NCBI GenBank assembly: GCA_902826795.1
Contig: CADEGD010000022.1
Span: forward strand, 1 to 64,000
Reading direction: 5' to 3'
Length of the DNA stretch: 64,000 nucleotides
Source: an uncultured Acidobacteriota bacterium
GTDB lineage: Bacteria > Acidobacteriota > Blastocatellia > Pyrinomonadales > Pyrinomonadaceae
Made by a program: the position numbers and the translations under genes. Below, in pieces: positions 1-9,739 of this stretch. The first letter of the stretch is position 1, and the number at the start of each line of letters is the position of its first letter. The notes below the pieces were generated by a model that did not search any database, was not told the origin of the DNA, and saw only the letters and a program-made list of their open reading frames with translations.

Positions 1-1016
1 CCATCACGGTCGAGATCAATATCGGCATCGCTCCGTGCGATGGGGAATACGACACGCCCGAAGAGATCCTGCGCGACGCCGACATCGCGATGCATTACGC
101 GAAAGAGAAAGGCAACGGGCTTGCCGTATTTACCAAGCAGCTGCGCGACCGCTTCCTCGAACGCGTGCGGCTTGAGATGGACCTTCGTTACGCGGTCGAC
201 CGTAACGAGCTTGCTCTTCATTACCAGCCGATCGTTTCGCTGTCCGACGGGCGGCTGATCGGGTTCGAAGCCCTGTTGCGGTGGTATCACTCCGAGCTTG
301 GATTGATCCCGCCGAACAAGTTCATCCCGATCGCCGAAGATTCCGGGCTGATCAAGCCGATCACCGTGTGGATACTCGCCGAAGCGGGCCGACAACTTGC
401 TAAATGGCAGATGCTTGCGGCGGATTACCGTTCGCTGATGGTAAGCATCAACATATCCGGCAAGCACTTGGGCAACGACGACCTTATCCACGACGTCGAG
501 CGTGCGCTGGAGATCACGAAGATCTGCCCTAGTTCGCTGAAGCTCGAGATCACCGAGAGCGCCGCGATGGAAAATCCGGACCACACGGTGAACATGCTTA
601 ACAGCCTCAAGGATCTCGGCGTTCAGCTCAGCATCGACGATTTCGGCACTGGCTATTCCAGCCTCAGCCACCTCCACAAGCTTCCTTTCGATACACTCAA
701 GATCGACCGCTCGTTCGTCTCCTGCGTCGGAGAAGACGGCGAGGGATCGGAGATATTGCAGACGATCATCTCGCTTGCCAAGAACCTCAGGATGCGTGTG
801 GTCGCGGAAGGCATCGAGACGGAATCTCAGCTCCGCGTCTTGCAAAATCTTGGCTGCGACCTCGGCCAGGGCTTCCTTCTCGCCAAGCCAAAAGGCCGCG
901 AAGAAACCGAGCGCCTACTTTACCAGCGTCCTTCGTGGCTGCCGGAAGAGCCGCTTGCCGATTACTCACAGCACATTACAGATTCTACGGTGGACGCCCA
1001 TCTGCCGGTGTTCTAA
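1..1016 (+). CDS. GGDEF-EAL cyclic-di-GMP protein, C-terminal part (5' truncated)
   Basis: The frame is open from base 3, so the gene begins outside the window. The first ~40 visible residues are the end of a GGDEF domain (NIGIAPCDGEY, then the DADIAMHYAKEKGNG helix). A complete EAL domain follows, with FEALLRW (the EAL signature), DDFGTGYSSLSHL, KIDRSFV and VAEGIET, and it ends in the usual GQGFLLAKP. These catalytic and metal-binding motifs look intact, so c-di-GMP phosphodiesterase activity is plausible. Whether the GGDEF half is an active cyclase cannot be judged because its signature lies upstream. It probably sets c-di-GMP levels for motility, pili or biofilm. Sensory domains, if any, are out of view. 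Confidence 0.93.
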   Translation, partial: ITVEINIGIAPCDGEYDTPEEILRDADIAMHYAKEKGNGLAVFTKQLRDRFLERVRLEMDLRYAVDRNELALHYQPIVSLSDGRLIGFEALLRWYHSELGLIPPNKFIPIAEDSGLIKPITVWILAEAGRQLAKWQMLAADYRSLMVSINISGKHLGNDDLIHDVERALEITKICPSSLKLEITESAAMENPDHTVNMLNSLKDLGVQLSIDDFGTGYSSLSHLHKLPFDTLKIDRSFVSCVGEDGEGSEILQTIISLAKNLRMRVVAEGIETESQLRVLQNLGCDLGQGFLLAKPKGREETERLLYQRPSWLPEEPLADYSQHITDSTVDAHLPVF

Positions 1017-1118
1017 ACAGAACATATCGGGCTAGTTTCGATCTTCAAAGTTGGCGAATATTCGTGCGCGAACTTATACTTTTTCAAGAATTCCAATTGA
1101 GAGGTATAGGTTCGTTTT

Positions 1119-3236
<2,118 letters not shown>

Positions 3237-3268
3237 TCTTCATCCGATGTGATTCAGTAGAAGGCCGG

Positions 3269-4102
3269 TCAGGAGCCGGGGAATTTCTTTATCCCTCGTT
3301 TCTGATTGGCCTTCACCCATCTTCTCTCAAGCTCTTCACGGTCTCGCCACGGGTTGAACGGCGGATCATTCCGCCTCGCCATAGCCCAGATGAACGAATC
3401 GCTGAACGTGCATCGCTTGAACCATCTGATAAGATTTTCGCTCTTTGCGTACCGCTCGTACAACTCCTGTTTGGACACCATCGAGACCGGCGGCCTGTAG
3501 TGACTGTAGAACTGACGGCCTCCGCGAGACGACACGTAAAGGTTTTCCATTATCGTCGCGATGAATTCTTCCTTGTTGTCGTAATCCTCGATCCATTCTG
3601 AATTCTCGGGAGATCCATTCCATCCGAAACGAAGAGCATGGACGAGTTCGTGATAGAGCGTGTCGTCGGATGAGATCACCCACTTATTACGGATCAACGA
3701 CTGGGACGGGCTGTAGTAAAGCCGAATTCCTCCGCCGCCCGCTGCGGTCGTCGAACGAACATAAGCCTCACAATTGTTACAGTCATCCGGCCGTTCATCG
3801 GGGCTCAAGGGAATTATCCAGACCTTCTCGCTGGGGTTCAGAGAATCGAGAGTCACTTTTCCGATCCGCCGCGAGGCAACTAGGTCGAGGTGCTTTACCA
3901 CCTCGCTTTCGAAAGCCAGGGCTATAGCACCCGGTGCGGGGTCTATCTGAATGTCGTCGAGATATTTCTGTACGTTGCGAAGCCTGGCTGTCTCGCGAAA
4001 GTTATGCTTCGCTCCTTGTTCCGCGAGATTCTTATCCCTGTTCGCTTTAAGAGCCGGAGGCGGAACGTTTATGTAGATGGGATAGTCTTTGTACTGTCTC
4101 AT
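3269..4102 (-). CDS. Putative zinc metalloprotease, M91 (NleD-like) type
   Basis: 277 aa with no signal peptide or membrane segment. Residues 151-155 are HELVH, within the context DDTLYHELVHALRFG. About 25 residues later comes NKEEFIATIMEN, which could supply the third zinc ligand (Glu178/179). The HELxHA...R then EEF...EN layout resembles peptidase family M91, the NleD/HopH1-type effector proteases and their many uncharacterised bacterial relatives. That assignment rests on motif shape only. The N-terminal 120 residues are not recognisable. It lies tail-to-tail with prolyl oligopeptidase and downstream of the OB-fold lipoprotein gene on the same strand. The substrate is unknown. Other zincin families remain possible. 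Confidence 0.55.
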   Translation of the reverse strand: MRQYKDYPIYINVPPPALKANRDKNLAEQGAKHNFRETARLRNVQKYLDDIQIDPAPGAIALAFESEVVKHLDLVASRRIGKVTLDSLNPSEKVWIIPLSPDERPDDCNNCEAYVRSTTAAGGGGIRLYYSPSQSLIRNKWVISSDDTLYHELVHALRFGWNGSPENSEWIEDYDNKEEFIATIMENLYVSSRGGRQFYSHYRPPVSMVSKQELYERYAKSENLIRWFKRCTFSDSFIWAMARRNDPPFNPWRDREELERRWVKANQKRGIKKFPGS

Positions 4103-4132
4103 GGCGCTACCATGCCTCGGCTAGTTAAAGTT

Positions 4133-4165
4133 GGATGGCAGTTCTCCGTAGTGAATCTGCCATCC
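4133..4165 (-). terminator. Terminator-like hairpin after the OB-fold lipoprotein gene
   Basis: A perfect 9-bp inverted repeat (GGATGGCAG at 4133-4141, CTGCCATCC at 4157-4165) has a 15-nt loop. It sits just downstream of the lipoprotein stop on the minus strand. The following tract (AACTTTAA) is a weak poly-U, so termination may be partial. Confidence 0.5.
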
Positions 4166-4189
4166 CATTTGTGTGGGCATCATGCGTGC

Positions 4190-4726
4190 TTAATTCGCCT
4201 CAAGTACCTGGCAGTGTTCGAGCCTCGGCGAGACTTTCGGAACGATAAAATCGTCCATAAAGCCCTGGACCTTTACCATCTTGTCTTCTTTCAATTTCGA
4301 CATTTGGCTGACATCCGCATCGTCAAAGTAGCAGCTAACGCCACGCAGCACTCCGGGGGCATACAACGTGACCCACGGCTGAACTGTTCCCTTCTTTTCG
4401 GTTACGAGCATCGAAACGCGTCCGCTGACGGCAATATTTTTGTTCTCGTATTTTTCTAGATCTTTGTCGGTCACGCCTTCCTTGTGAAACTCTTTATCGA
4501 GTTCCTCAGAGGTCACCGTGAAGTCAGCCTTTTCGATCTTGGCGTTTGTTGTCGAGGTTCCTGAGTTCGAAGCGTTGTTTGCTGAGTTGGTCGGTGGAGC
4601 GGTTCCAGTCGTATTAGAGTTGGCGGCCGTCTGATTCGATTCCCGCATTAACGAGCCGCACCCGAGTGACATAAGTGCGAGGGCGATCAGACCGGCTGCG
4701 ACGTTGAGTTTGTTGTCCTGTTTCAT
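4190..4726 (-). CDS. OB-fold (tRNA_anti-like) lipoprotein, copy 1
   Basis: 178 aa. The N-terminus is a lipoprotein signal with lipobox LMSLGC (Cys23), followed by a Ser/Thr/Asn-rich spacer (residues ~28-65). The C-terminal ~115 residues read KADFTVTSEELDKEF...NIAVSGRV...WVTLYAPG...VKVQGF. This is the strand pattern of the OB-fold tRNA_anti-like family (PF12869-type), in which a short segment binds a polar ligand or partner. The function is not known. A clear paralogue lies at 40268-40792 (same strand), roughly two-thirds identical over the OB domain by eye. It is downstream of the CHAT-TPR gene, with a ~220-bp gap. Confidence 0.75.
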   Translation of the reverse strand: MKQDNKLNVAAGLIALALMSLGCGSLMRESNQTAANSNTTGTAPPTNSANNASNSGTSTTNAKIEKADFTVTSEELDKEFHKEGVTDKDLEKYENKNIAVSGRVSMLVTEKKGTVQPWVTLYAPGVLRGVSCYFDDADVSQMSKLKEDKMVKVQGFMDDFIVPKVSPRLEHCQVLEAN

Positions 4727-4946
4727 TGAATTTGTCTCCGTAAACGTAGCTGTTCGATTACGTAAGACGTTTCTAATAAAACATTTCGGACAGTTTCGCG
4801 AATGTGAACAGCGGCCAGCCGTCGGTCCTGAGGGGCGTTCAACAATAATCTCTTACGCGGTAGGCTTTTTCTTTTTAATCGCGGTGTTTCCACGCCTAGT
4901 GCCATGTAACGGGGGTTATTCTAAATTCCAGAAGCAGTTTCTTGAT

Positions 4947-7925
4947 CTAGCGCTTGCCGTCGAGATTTGCCCATTCACCAGATTGGATGAAACTGGCCCA
5001 GTAGAAAGGATGCCGACGGTTCGGGCGTTTCAGCATTTCGATCTGTACACGCCGGAGCGATTCGCCGCGGCCGATTCCCTGTTTAAGGTTTTTGTAGTAG
5101 CCGGTCATCAATTCTCGGGTAACGTAATCGCTCACGGGCCAAAGGCTCATAACGAGAGACTCGGCACCGGCAATCACAAAAGCTCTCCTGAGGCCGTAAA
5201 CACCTTCGCCATTTCTTACCTCGCCAAGGCCTGTATCACAGGCTGACAGTACGACAAGCCTTGTACCCCACAGATTTAAGTTTGAGGCTTCAAGCGCGGT
5301 CAGGATTCCGTCGTCGCCTCTGGTAGAGCGGATGTTCGCACCGGCGAAGGCCAAGCCCGAACGGGTCATCGGATTTTCGATGTTGCGCCGCGTTTTCATC
5401 GTCGAGCGAGAACCGCCATCCGAATTGCCGGTGCGGTCCGGCAAAAAGAATCCGTGCGTTGCGATGTGAAGCATCTGCGGCGCGTCCGTTCGTTTGATCG
5501 ATTCCTCGGTCGCGTTTTGACCCGACAGCAAGATTGCGTTCGGGAAAAGAGACTTTATCGAACTCGCTTCAGCTCCGGTTCCCGCCAATTGGGCGAAGTA
5601 TGCGTCGGACATACCTCTCGCGTACGTGACTGCCGGTTTCCTTCTAGCACGGAGCGTTTGTCGACGTCCGGAAGAATTCTCTGCTGTGCCGTCCGGTTCG
5701 CCGAAAAGCGGATCCGCTACGATCATTGGTTGCGCGTGGCTCTCGCGGCGAACGCTCATACGCTTCAGGTCGCGGCCGCTCGTCAAATACGTGAACGAGT
5801 ATTTCTCGATCAAATATTTTCCGTCTTCGTCGATCAGCGCTTCGAACGGAATCAAATTCAATTCTCCGTCCGGCGCAACAAGCAAATGAACAGCGCCGTC
5901 GGCAAGCCTGCGTACCGCCGCCATCACCTTTCCGTCCACGGCCCGAGCCAGGCCGATCGCGTCTTTTCGCTTCGGATCGCGAAGCGCGTCGCGCAATGCG
6001 TTGACAGACACGTCTATATCTTTAACGGGTCCGAGGTCCGCCCAGCCGATCTCGCCAGTTGGGCGAACTACATAAACTGCGTAACGAGCCGAGCCGTAAG
6101 CCTTACCGTTACCGGGCAATTTGGGATCGTAGGGCCGGTAAAAGAAGAACTCGACTAAAGCGGCATCGTCCGGGATTCGGCTTTGGACTTCCGAGACGGT
6201 TACGGCGGGCGAGACTTCGAAATATCCCGCCGTTAGTTTACCGATTTCCGCCTCCAGCTTCCCGCGTCGGGCTTCGATGGCCTTTACCTCGGCTTCGTGC
6301 TCCGCCGGAGGCTTATCTTCCGGCCCTTCCAGGATCGCGTTTGTAAGCTCCGACGTGACGTTTCTGTATTCCTCAATGAGCGGTTTTTTGTCGGGACCGA
6401 GACGCTCGTACACGGCCGAAAGGCTATCGGCCATTGCATCGTGAACGCGACCCTTGCGCTGAAGGATCGTCGAGACGGCGAGGTTCGTGACCTCGCCGTC
6501 CATATCGGCGAGATCGGCTTGCATCGAAACGATCGCAAACGTATCACCGGCGGCTTCGTCGAGCAGTGCCAATTTCTCCTGCTCGGTCCCGCTCGCCAGA
6601 TTTACGTCTAATATGCGGTTCTCGATCGCGATACCGCGGCGCGCGAATTTGACGGCCTCCGATGCATTGCCCTGAACCCAATACAGCCTAGCAAGCCCGA
6701 AAAGAGCTCCTTCGAGGTTTACGCTCTCCGTCTTTTCTACCGAGGATAACGAGCGCCGGTAGGTTTGCTCCGCTTTTGCGAAATCCCCCATCGTTATGTA
6801 AAGAGACCCAAGTTCGTTCAACGCCGAAGCGATTCGGTGCGGGGTCGAGGCGAAGGTCTTCTCGCTTACTTTCACGGCACGGAGCAGCATCTTTTCTGCC
6901 TTTGGCAGATCGCCCGTTTCATGCGCGATGCTTCCGAGAGAGGTTATTACCGACGCAGTGTGAAAATGCTCTGGACCGACGACCTTTTCCCAAATGGATC
7001 CCGCCCGCTCGAAAAGGGCCTCCGCGTTTTTGTAATCGTCGAGTAAATAGTAGAGATCGGCGAGATCTTCGATAACGGAAGCGCCCTCGACCGTTTCCAT
7101 CATGTTAGCTTTCTCGTAAATCTGAATCGCTCGCGAATAACTGTCCTTTGCTTTGTCGGTTTCGCCCTTCCACACGTAAACCTGTCCGAGCTTTTGCAGT
7201 TCCGCCGCGACATACGGGTGGTCGATGCCCTTCTGTTTCTCAAAAATCCCGATCGAACGCTGATAGCTTTCCACCGCTCTGACATAATCTCCGGTCAAGT
7301 GATAATTCGTCCCGAGACTGGAAAGGAGCACAGCGACAACCTCGGCATCTTTTCCATATATACGTTCGTAAATCTCTATAGAACCGATCAGAAACGGCCG
7401 TGCCTCGTTGTATTTTCCGGAGTATTGGAGCGCGAAAAACCGATCTTTCAGTCTGCGGGCCTTTTGGATGTCGATCTCATCGTTGGTCGCGGGGCGGATG
7501 CTTAGAAGAGTTATCTCATACCTGCCCGTCGGGACGGTCATGGAGCCGGCAACGTCGAATTGGTAAGTTCCCGTGGCGTCGGAGATCGTATCGAATTTAA
7601 CCTCCGGCTTAGTACGCTCCGGTATATCGATAACCCGGACGATCTGTCCGTCAGGCTTCTGTGTAAAGACGCGAACGAATGTGCTGATTTGTTTGATGGT
7701 GATCGTCGCCAATTGCCCCGAGTCGATCTTAAGCGAATAACTCTGCTTTTCGCGGGCTTTGACTTCGCGCTCGATCGGTTTGTTCAGTTCGAGCGGCGTA
7801 ACGCTCGAATCTGCGGTTTTCGGCGGATCTTGAGCAAAACATAATGTCAAGAAACATAACAGCAAGACGTGAATGGAGAGGAAACGAAGAGCCGAGCTTA
7901 GAACAGGAACTGCGACCAGCAACAT
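4947..7925 (-). CDS. Secreted TPR-CHAT caspase-like protease
   Basis: 992 aa from the ATG at 7925. A GTG at 7997 would add 24 residues, but the ATG is preceded by AAGGAA at a usable distance. Order of domains: hydrophobic export signal; a beta-rich pre-peptidase-C-like domain (to ~residue 150); about eight tetratricopeptide repeats (~150-430); a helical linker; and a C-terminal CHAT domain (~600-990). The caspase-type dyad is present: His824 in HIATHGFF and Cys896 in LSACDTG. The last residues (HPFYWASFIQSGEW) are typical of CHAT ends. CHAT proteins are cysteine peptidases of the separase/caspase clan, often regulated by partner binding to their TPRs. The genes upstream encode an anti-sigma-like protein and an ECF sigma factor in the same direction, so expression is probably stress-controlled. 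The substrate is unknown. Confidence 0.88.
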   Translation of the reverse strand: MLLVAVPVLSSALRFLSIHVLLLCFLTLCFAQDPPKTADSSVTPLELNKPIEREVKAREKQSYSLKIDSGQLATITIKQISTFVRVFTQKPDGQIVRVIDIPERTKPEVKFDTISDATGTYQFDVAGSMTVPTGRYEITLLSIRPATNDEIDIQKARRLKDRFFALQYSGKYNEARPFLIGSIEIYERIYGKDAEVVAVLLSSLGTNYHLTGDYVRAVESYQRSIGIFEKQKGIDHPYVAAELQKLGQVYVWKGETDKAKDSYSRAIQIYEKANMMETVEGASVIEDLADLYYLLDDYKNAEALFERAGSIWEKVVGPEHFHTASVITSLGSIAHETGDLPKAEKMLLRAVKVSEKTFASTPHRIASALNELGSLYITMGDFAKAEQTYRRSLSSVEKTESVNLEGALFGLARLYWVQGNASEAVKFARRGIAIENRILDVNLASGTEQEKLALLDEAAGDTFAIVSMQADLADMDGEVTNLAVSTILQRKGRVHDAMADSLSAVYERLGPDKKPLIEEYRNVTSELTNAILEGPEDKPPAEHEAEVKAIEARRGKLEAEIGKLTAGYFEVSPAVTVSEVQSRIPDDAALVEFFFYRPYDPKLPGNGKAYGSARYAVYVVRPTGEIGWADLGPVKDIDVSVNALRDALRDPKRKDAIGLARAVDGKVMAAVRRLADGAVHLLVAPDGELNLIPFEALIDEDGKYLIEKYSFTYLTSGRDLKRMSVRRESHAQPMIVADPLFGEPDGTAENSSGRRQTLRARRKPAVTYARGMSDAYFAQLAGTGAEASSIKSLFPNAILLSGQNATEESIKRTDAPQMLHIATHGFFLPDRTGNSDGGSRSTMKTRRNIENPMTRSGLAFAGANIRSTRGDDGILTALEASNLNLWGTRLVVLSACDTGLGEVRNGEGVYGLRRAFVIAGAESLVMSLWPVSDYVTRELMTGYYKNLKQGIGRGESLRRVQIEMLKRPNRRHPFYWASFIQSGEWANLDGKR

Positions 7926-8087
7926 AGCGATTAGCTTCCTTAACCAGCGAGGAGTGGTTTGTGGGCTTATCTTCGCACGACCCGGTGCGAAAATCACTGA
8001 TTATTTCTCGCGAGTCTTCGGGGAGAGACGTCATACGTTAAGGTATTGACGCCGGCTTTTAGGAATTTTGCGAGATGGAAGATCGGG

Positions 8088-9017
8088 CTAGCGTTCTATG
8101 CGAAGGAGGTGTTCGTCGACGATCTCCGACTCGGTATTGGCGTCTAACAGACGGACGCTTCGGATGCCCTTCTTGAGTCGCGACGCGGGAACCCGAACTG
8201 AGACGGAAGTCCGACCGTTGGCAGACTTTCCACGAACTACGGGCGATCGCCAATCGGCGGCACCTGACGCATCACCGATCTCGACTGAGTATCTGCTGGA
8301 TGAAGGCGCCTCGGTTTGAAGAGTCAGGTTCAAAAATTTGGTATTCTCATCGATCTTTACGGAACGCATACTCGTCGATCCACGAGTCGGCGGTGCGAGC
8401 ATGATCGCAACAAACTCGACAGGTGAACGGCGGGTCGGCGTAGGCGAAGGTCGCGGGCTTTCCGTACTCGCCGGAGTTGGTGTAGGCGTGTTCACCGTTT
8501 CCATCGATGGACTCGAAGCCGGAGTTTGCGTTTGCTCGACCGGACTCACCGATGGAGACGAGACCACCGGCGGATCGGTCTGTGAGATCTCTACGGTTCC
8601 GTCTCTACGGAGTAAAAAAGCAGCCAATCCGGCAATGCCGATCAGGACCGCCAGTCCGGCAAAGCCGTATGCGAGCCTCGGCATTCCTCCGCCGAAGAGC
8701 CGCGAGAAAAAGGACGGTTCGGCTGAACGCTCGACAACGACCGCCCTCGGGGCGGCCGCTGTGAGTGTTCTCGAGATCTCGACCTTCTCTCTCAGAGTTG
8801 GAGATCGGGCGAGCAGTGCTTCGATGGCTGCTTTCTCATCTCCATCCGTTCGTCCGGCGACCCAGTCATCGATCATCTCGTACCGTTCAGCCGCCACCCG
8901 CTCGGCAAACTCCGGGCTGGTGACGGAAAGTTCATCGAGCCGGTCGGTAGTCGATTCGTCGAGTCTTCCAGTCAGCAGATCTCTGATCTCTTTCTGTGAT
9001 ATTTCTTCGTTGTTCAT
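8088..9017 (-). CDS. Membrane anti-sigma-like protein paired with the ECF sigma factor
   Basis: 309 aa from the ATG at 9017. An in-frame ATG at 9050 would add 11 residues; neither has a strong Shine-Dalgarno. The N-terminal ~95 residues are cytoplasmic and helical (EEISQKEIRDLLTGRLDE...ERYEMIDDWVAGR), as in anti-sigma factors of this operon type, but lack the HxxxCxxC zinc motif. One transmembrane helix (LAYGFAGLAVLIGIAGLAAFLL) follows. A Pro/Thr/Ser-rich spacer then leads to a ~100-residue beta-rich periplasmic domain. It lies 50 bp after the sigma factor gene and upstream of the CHAT-TPR gene. It probably sequesters the sigma factor and receives a periplasmic signal; this is inference from position and topology. 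Confidence 0.7.
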   Translation of the reverse strand: MNNEEISQKEIRDLLTGRLDESTTDRLDELSVTSPEFAERVAAERYEMIDDWVAGRTDGDEKAAIEALLARSPTLREKVEISRTLTAAAPRAVVVERSAEPSFFSRLFGGGMPRLAYGFAGLAVLIGIAGLAAFLLRRDGTVEISQTDPPVVSSPSVSPVEQTQTPASSPSMETVNTPTPTPASTESPRPSPTPTRRSPVEFVAIMLAPPTRGSTSMRSVKIDENTKFLNLTLQTEAPSSSRYSVEIGDASGAADWRSPVVRGKSANGRTSVSVRVPASRLKKGIRSVRLLDANTESEIVDEHLLRIER

Positions 9018-9067
9018 TCGAGAGGATGGCGATCGGCCATCCGTTAACATAAGACAAATGTCTCAAA

Positions 9068-9682
9068 TCATTTCACGTCATTGCTGCAATTACGGATACA
9101 CGCCTCAAGCTTGTCGCGTATGCGGCACGCGCGGATCGCGAGTGCGTTCGCGCTGATGCCCAATCTCTCGGCCAGTGAACGCCGATGGTCGATCTTCGTT
9201 CGCCGCTCGCCGACATAGTAACCGACGATCATGGTCCGGTCGTCTTCGGCAAGGCCCGACAAACAGCGGTCGAGACACACGCTCAGCTTTTCTTTCCGAT
9301 CGGAATCGTCAAGCTCATCGCCTGTTCGGAGCCGTTCAAGGTCCGCCGGATCAACGCCGTCTTCACGACGTCTGCCCGATCTTAAATATTCGAGAAATAC
9401 AAATTTTGCGGTGATGTAACAGAATTTTGCGGGAGTTTCGGTATCGATCTGACCGACTTCATCGAGACGACGATTGACGCGTTCGAGCGTTTCGTCAGCA
9501 AGTTCGTCCGGAATGTCGCACCCCTTGCGCTCGAAATACGCCACCAGCCGATTCCGAAGCGCCAGATACTCCGCTCCATCAGATTCACGGCCATCGTCGA
9601 TCCACGCAAGAAACCGGGCGAACGACGCCTCGCTCGCTTTCCACCTTGCGCTGATTCTTTCGGTGACGCCGGATTCCGTCAT
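9068..9682 (-). CDS. ECF-type RNA polymerase sigma factor
   Basis: 204 aa from the ATG at 9682 (a GTG two codons earlier is possible). The region 2 helices run through ELADETLERVNRRL...FCYITAKFVFLEYLRSGRR, the core-binding and -10 recognition part. Region 4 is LSGLAEDDRTMIVGYYVGERRTKIDHRRSLAERLGISANALAIRACRIRDKLEACI, a helix-turn-helix. The sequence type is the acidobacterial and cyanobacterial family often found beside CHAT-TPR genes. It heads a minus-strand run of sigma, anti-sigma and CHAT, with gaps of 50 and ~160 bp. It likely activates this operon. Its target promoter could not be recognised. Confidence 0.85.
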   Translation of the reverse strand: MTESGVTERISARWKASEASFARFLAWIDDGRESDGAEYLALRNRLVAYFERKGCDIPDELADETLERVNRRLDEVGQIDTETPAKFCYITAKFVFLEYLRSGRRREDGVDPADLERLRTGDELDDSDRKEKLSVCLDRCLSGLAEDDRTMIVGYYVGERRTKIDHRRSLAERLGISANALAIRACRIRDKLEACIRNCSNDVK

Positions 9683-9739
9683 TAACACTTTTGTCAGAGA
9701 CGGTCTAATTGTATTTAGATTGCCGCAAAAAATGAAGCT

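Noticed and set aside
5454-6158. Long plus-strand open frame opposite the CHAT-TPR gene
   Set aside because: It lies wholly antisense to a gene with clear domains, and its translation is Arg/Val-rich without any motif.
9704-9719. TCTAA-ttgtat-TTAGA inverted repeat before the ECF sigma gene
   Set aside because: Only 5-bp arms in AT-rich sequence; too weak to call an operator.
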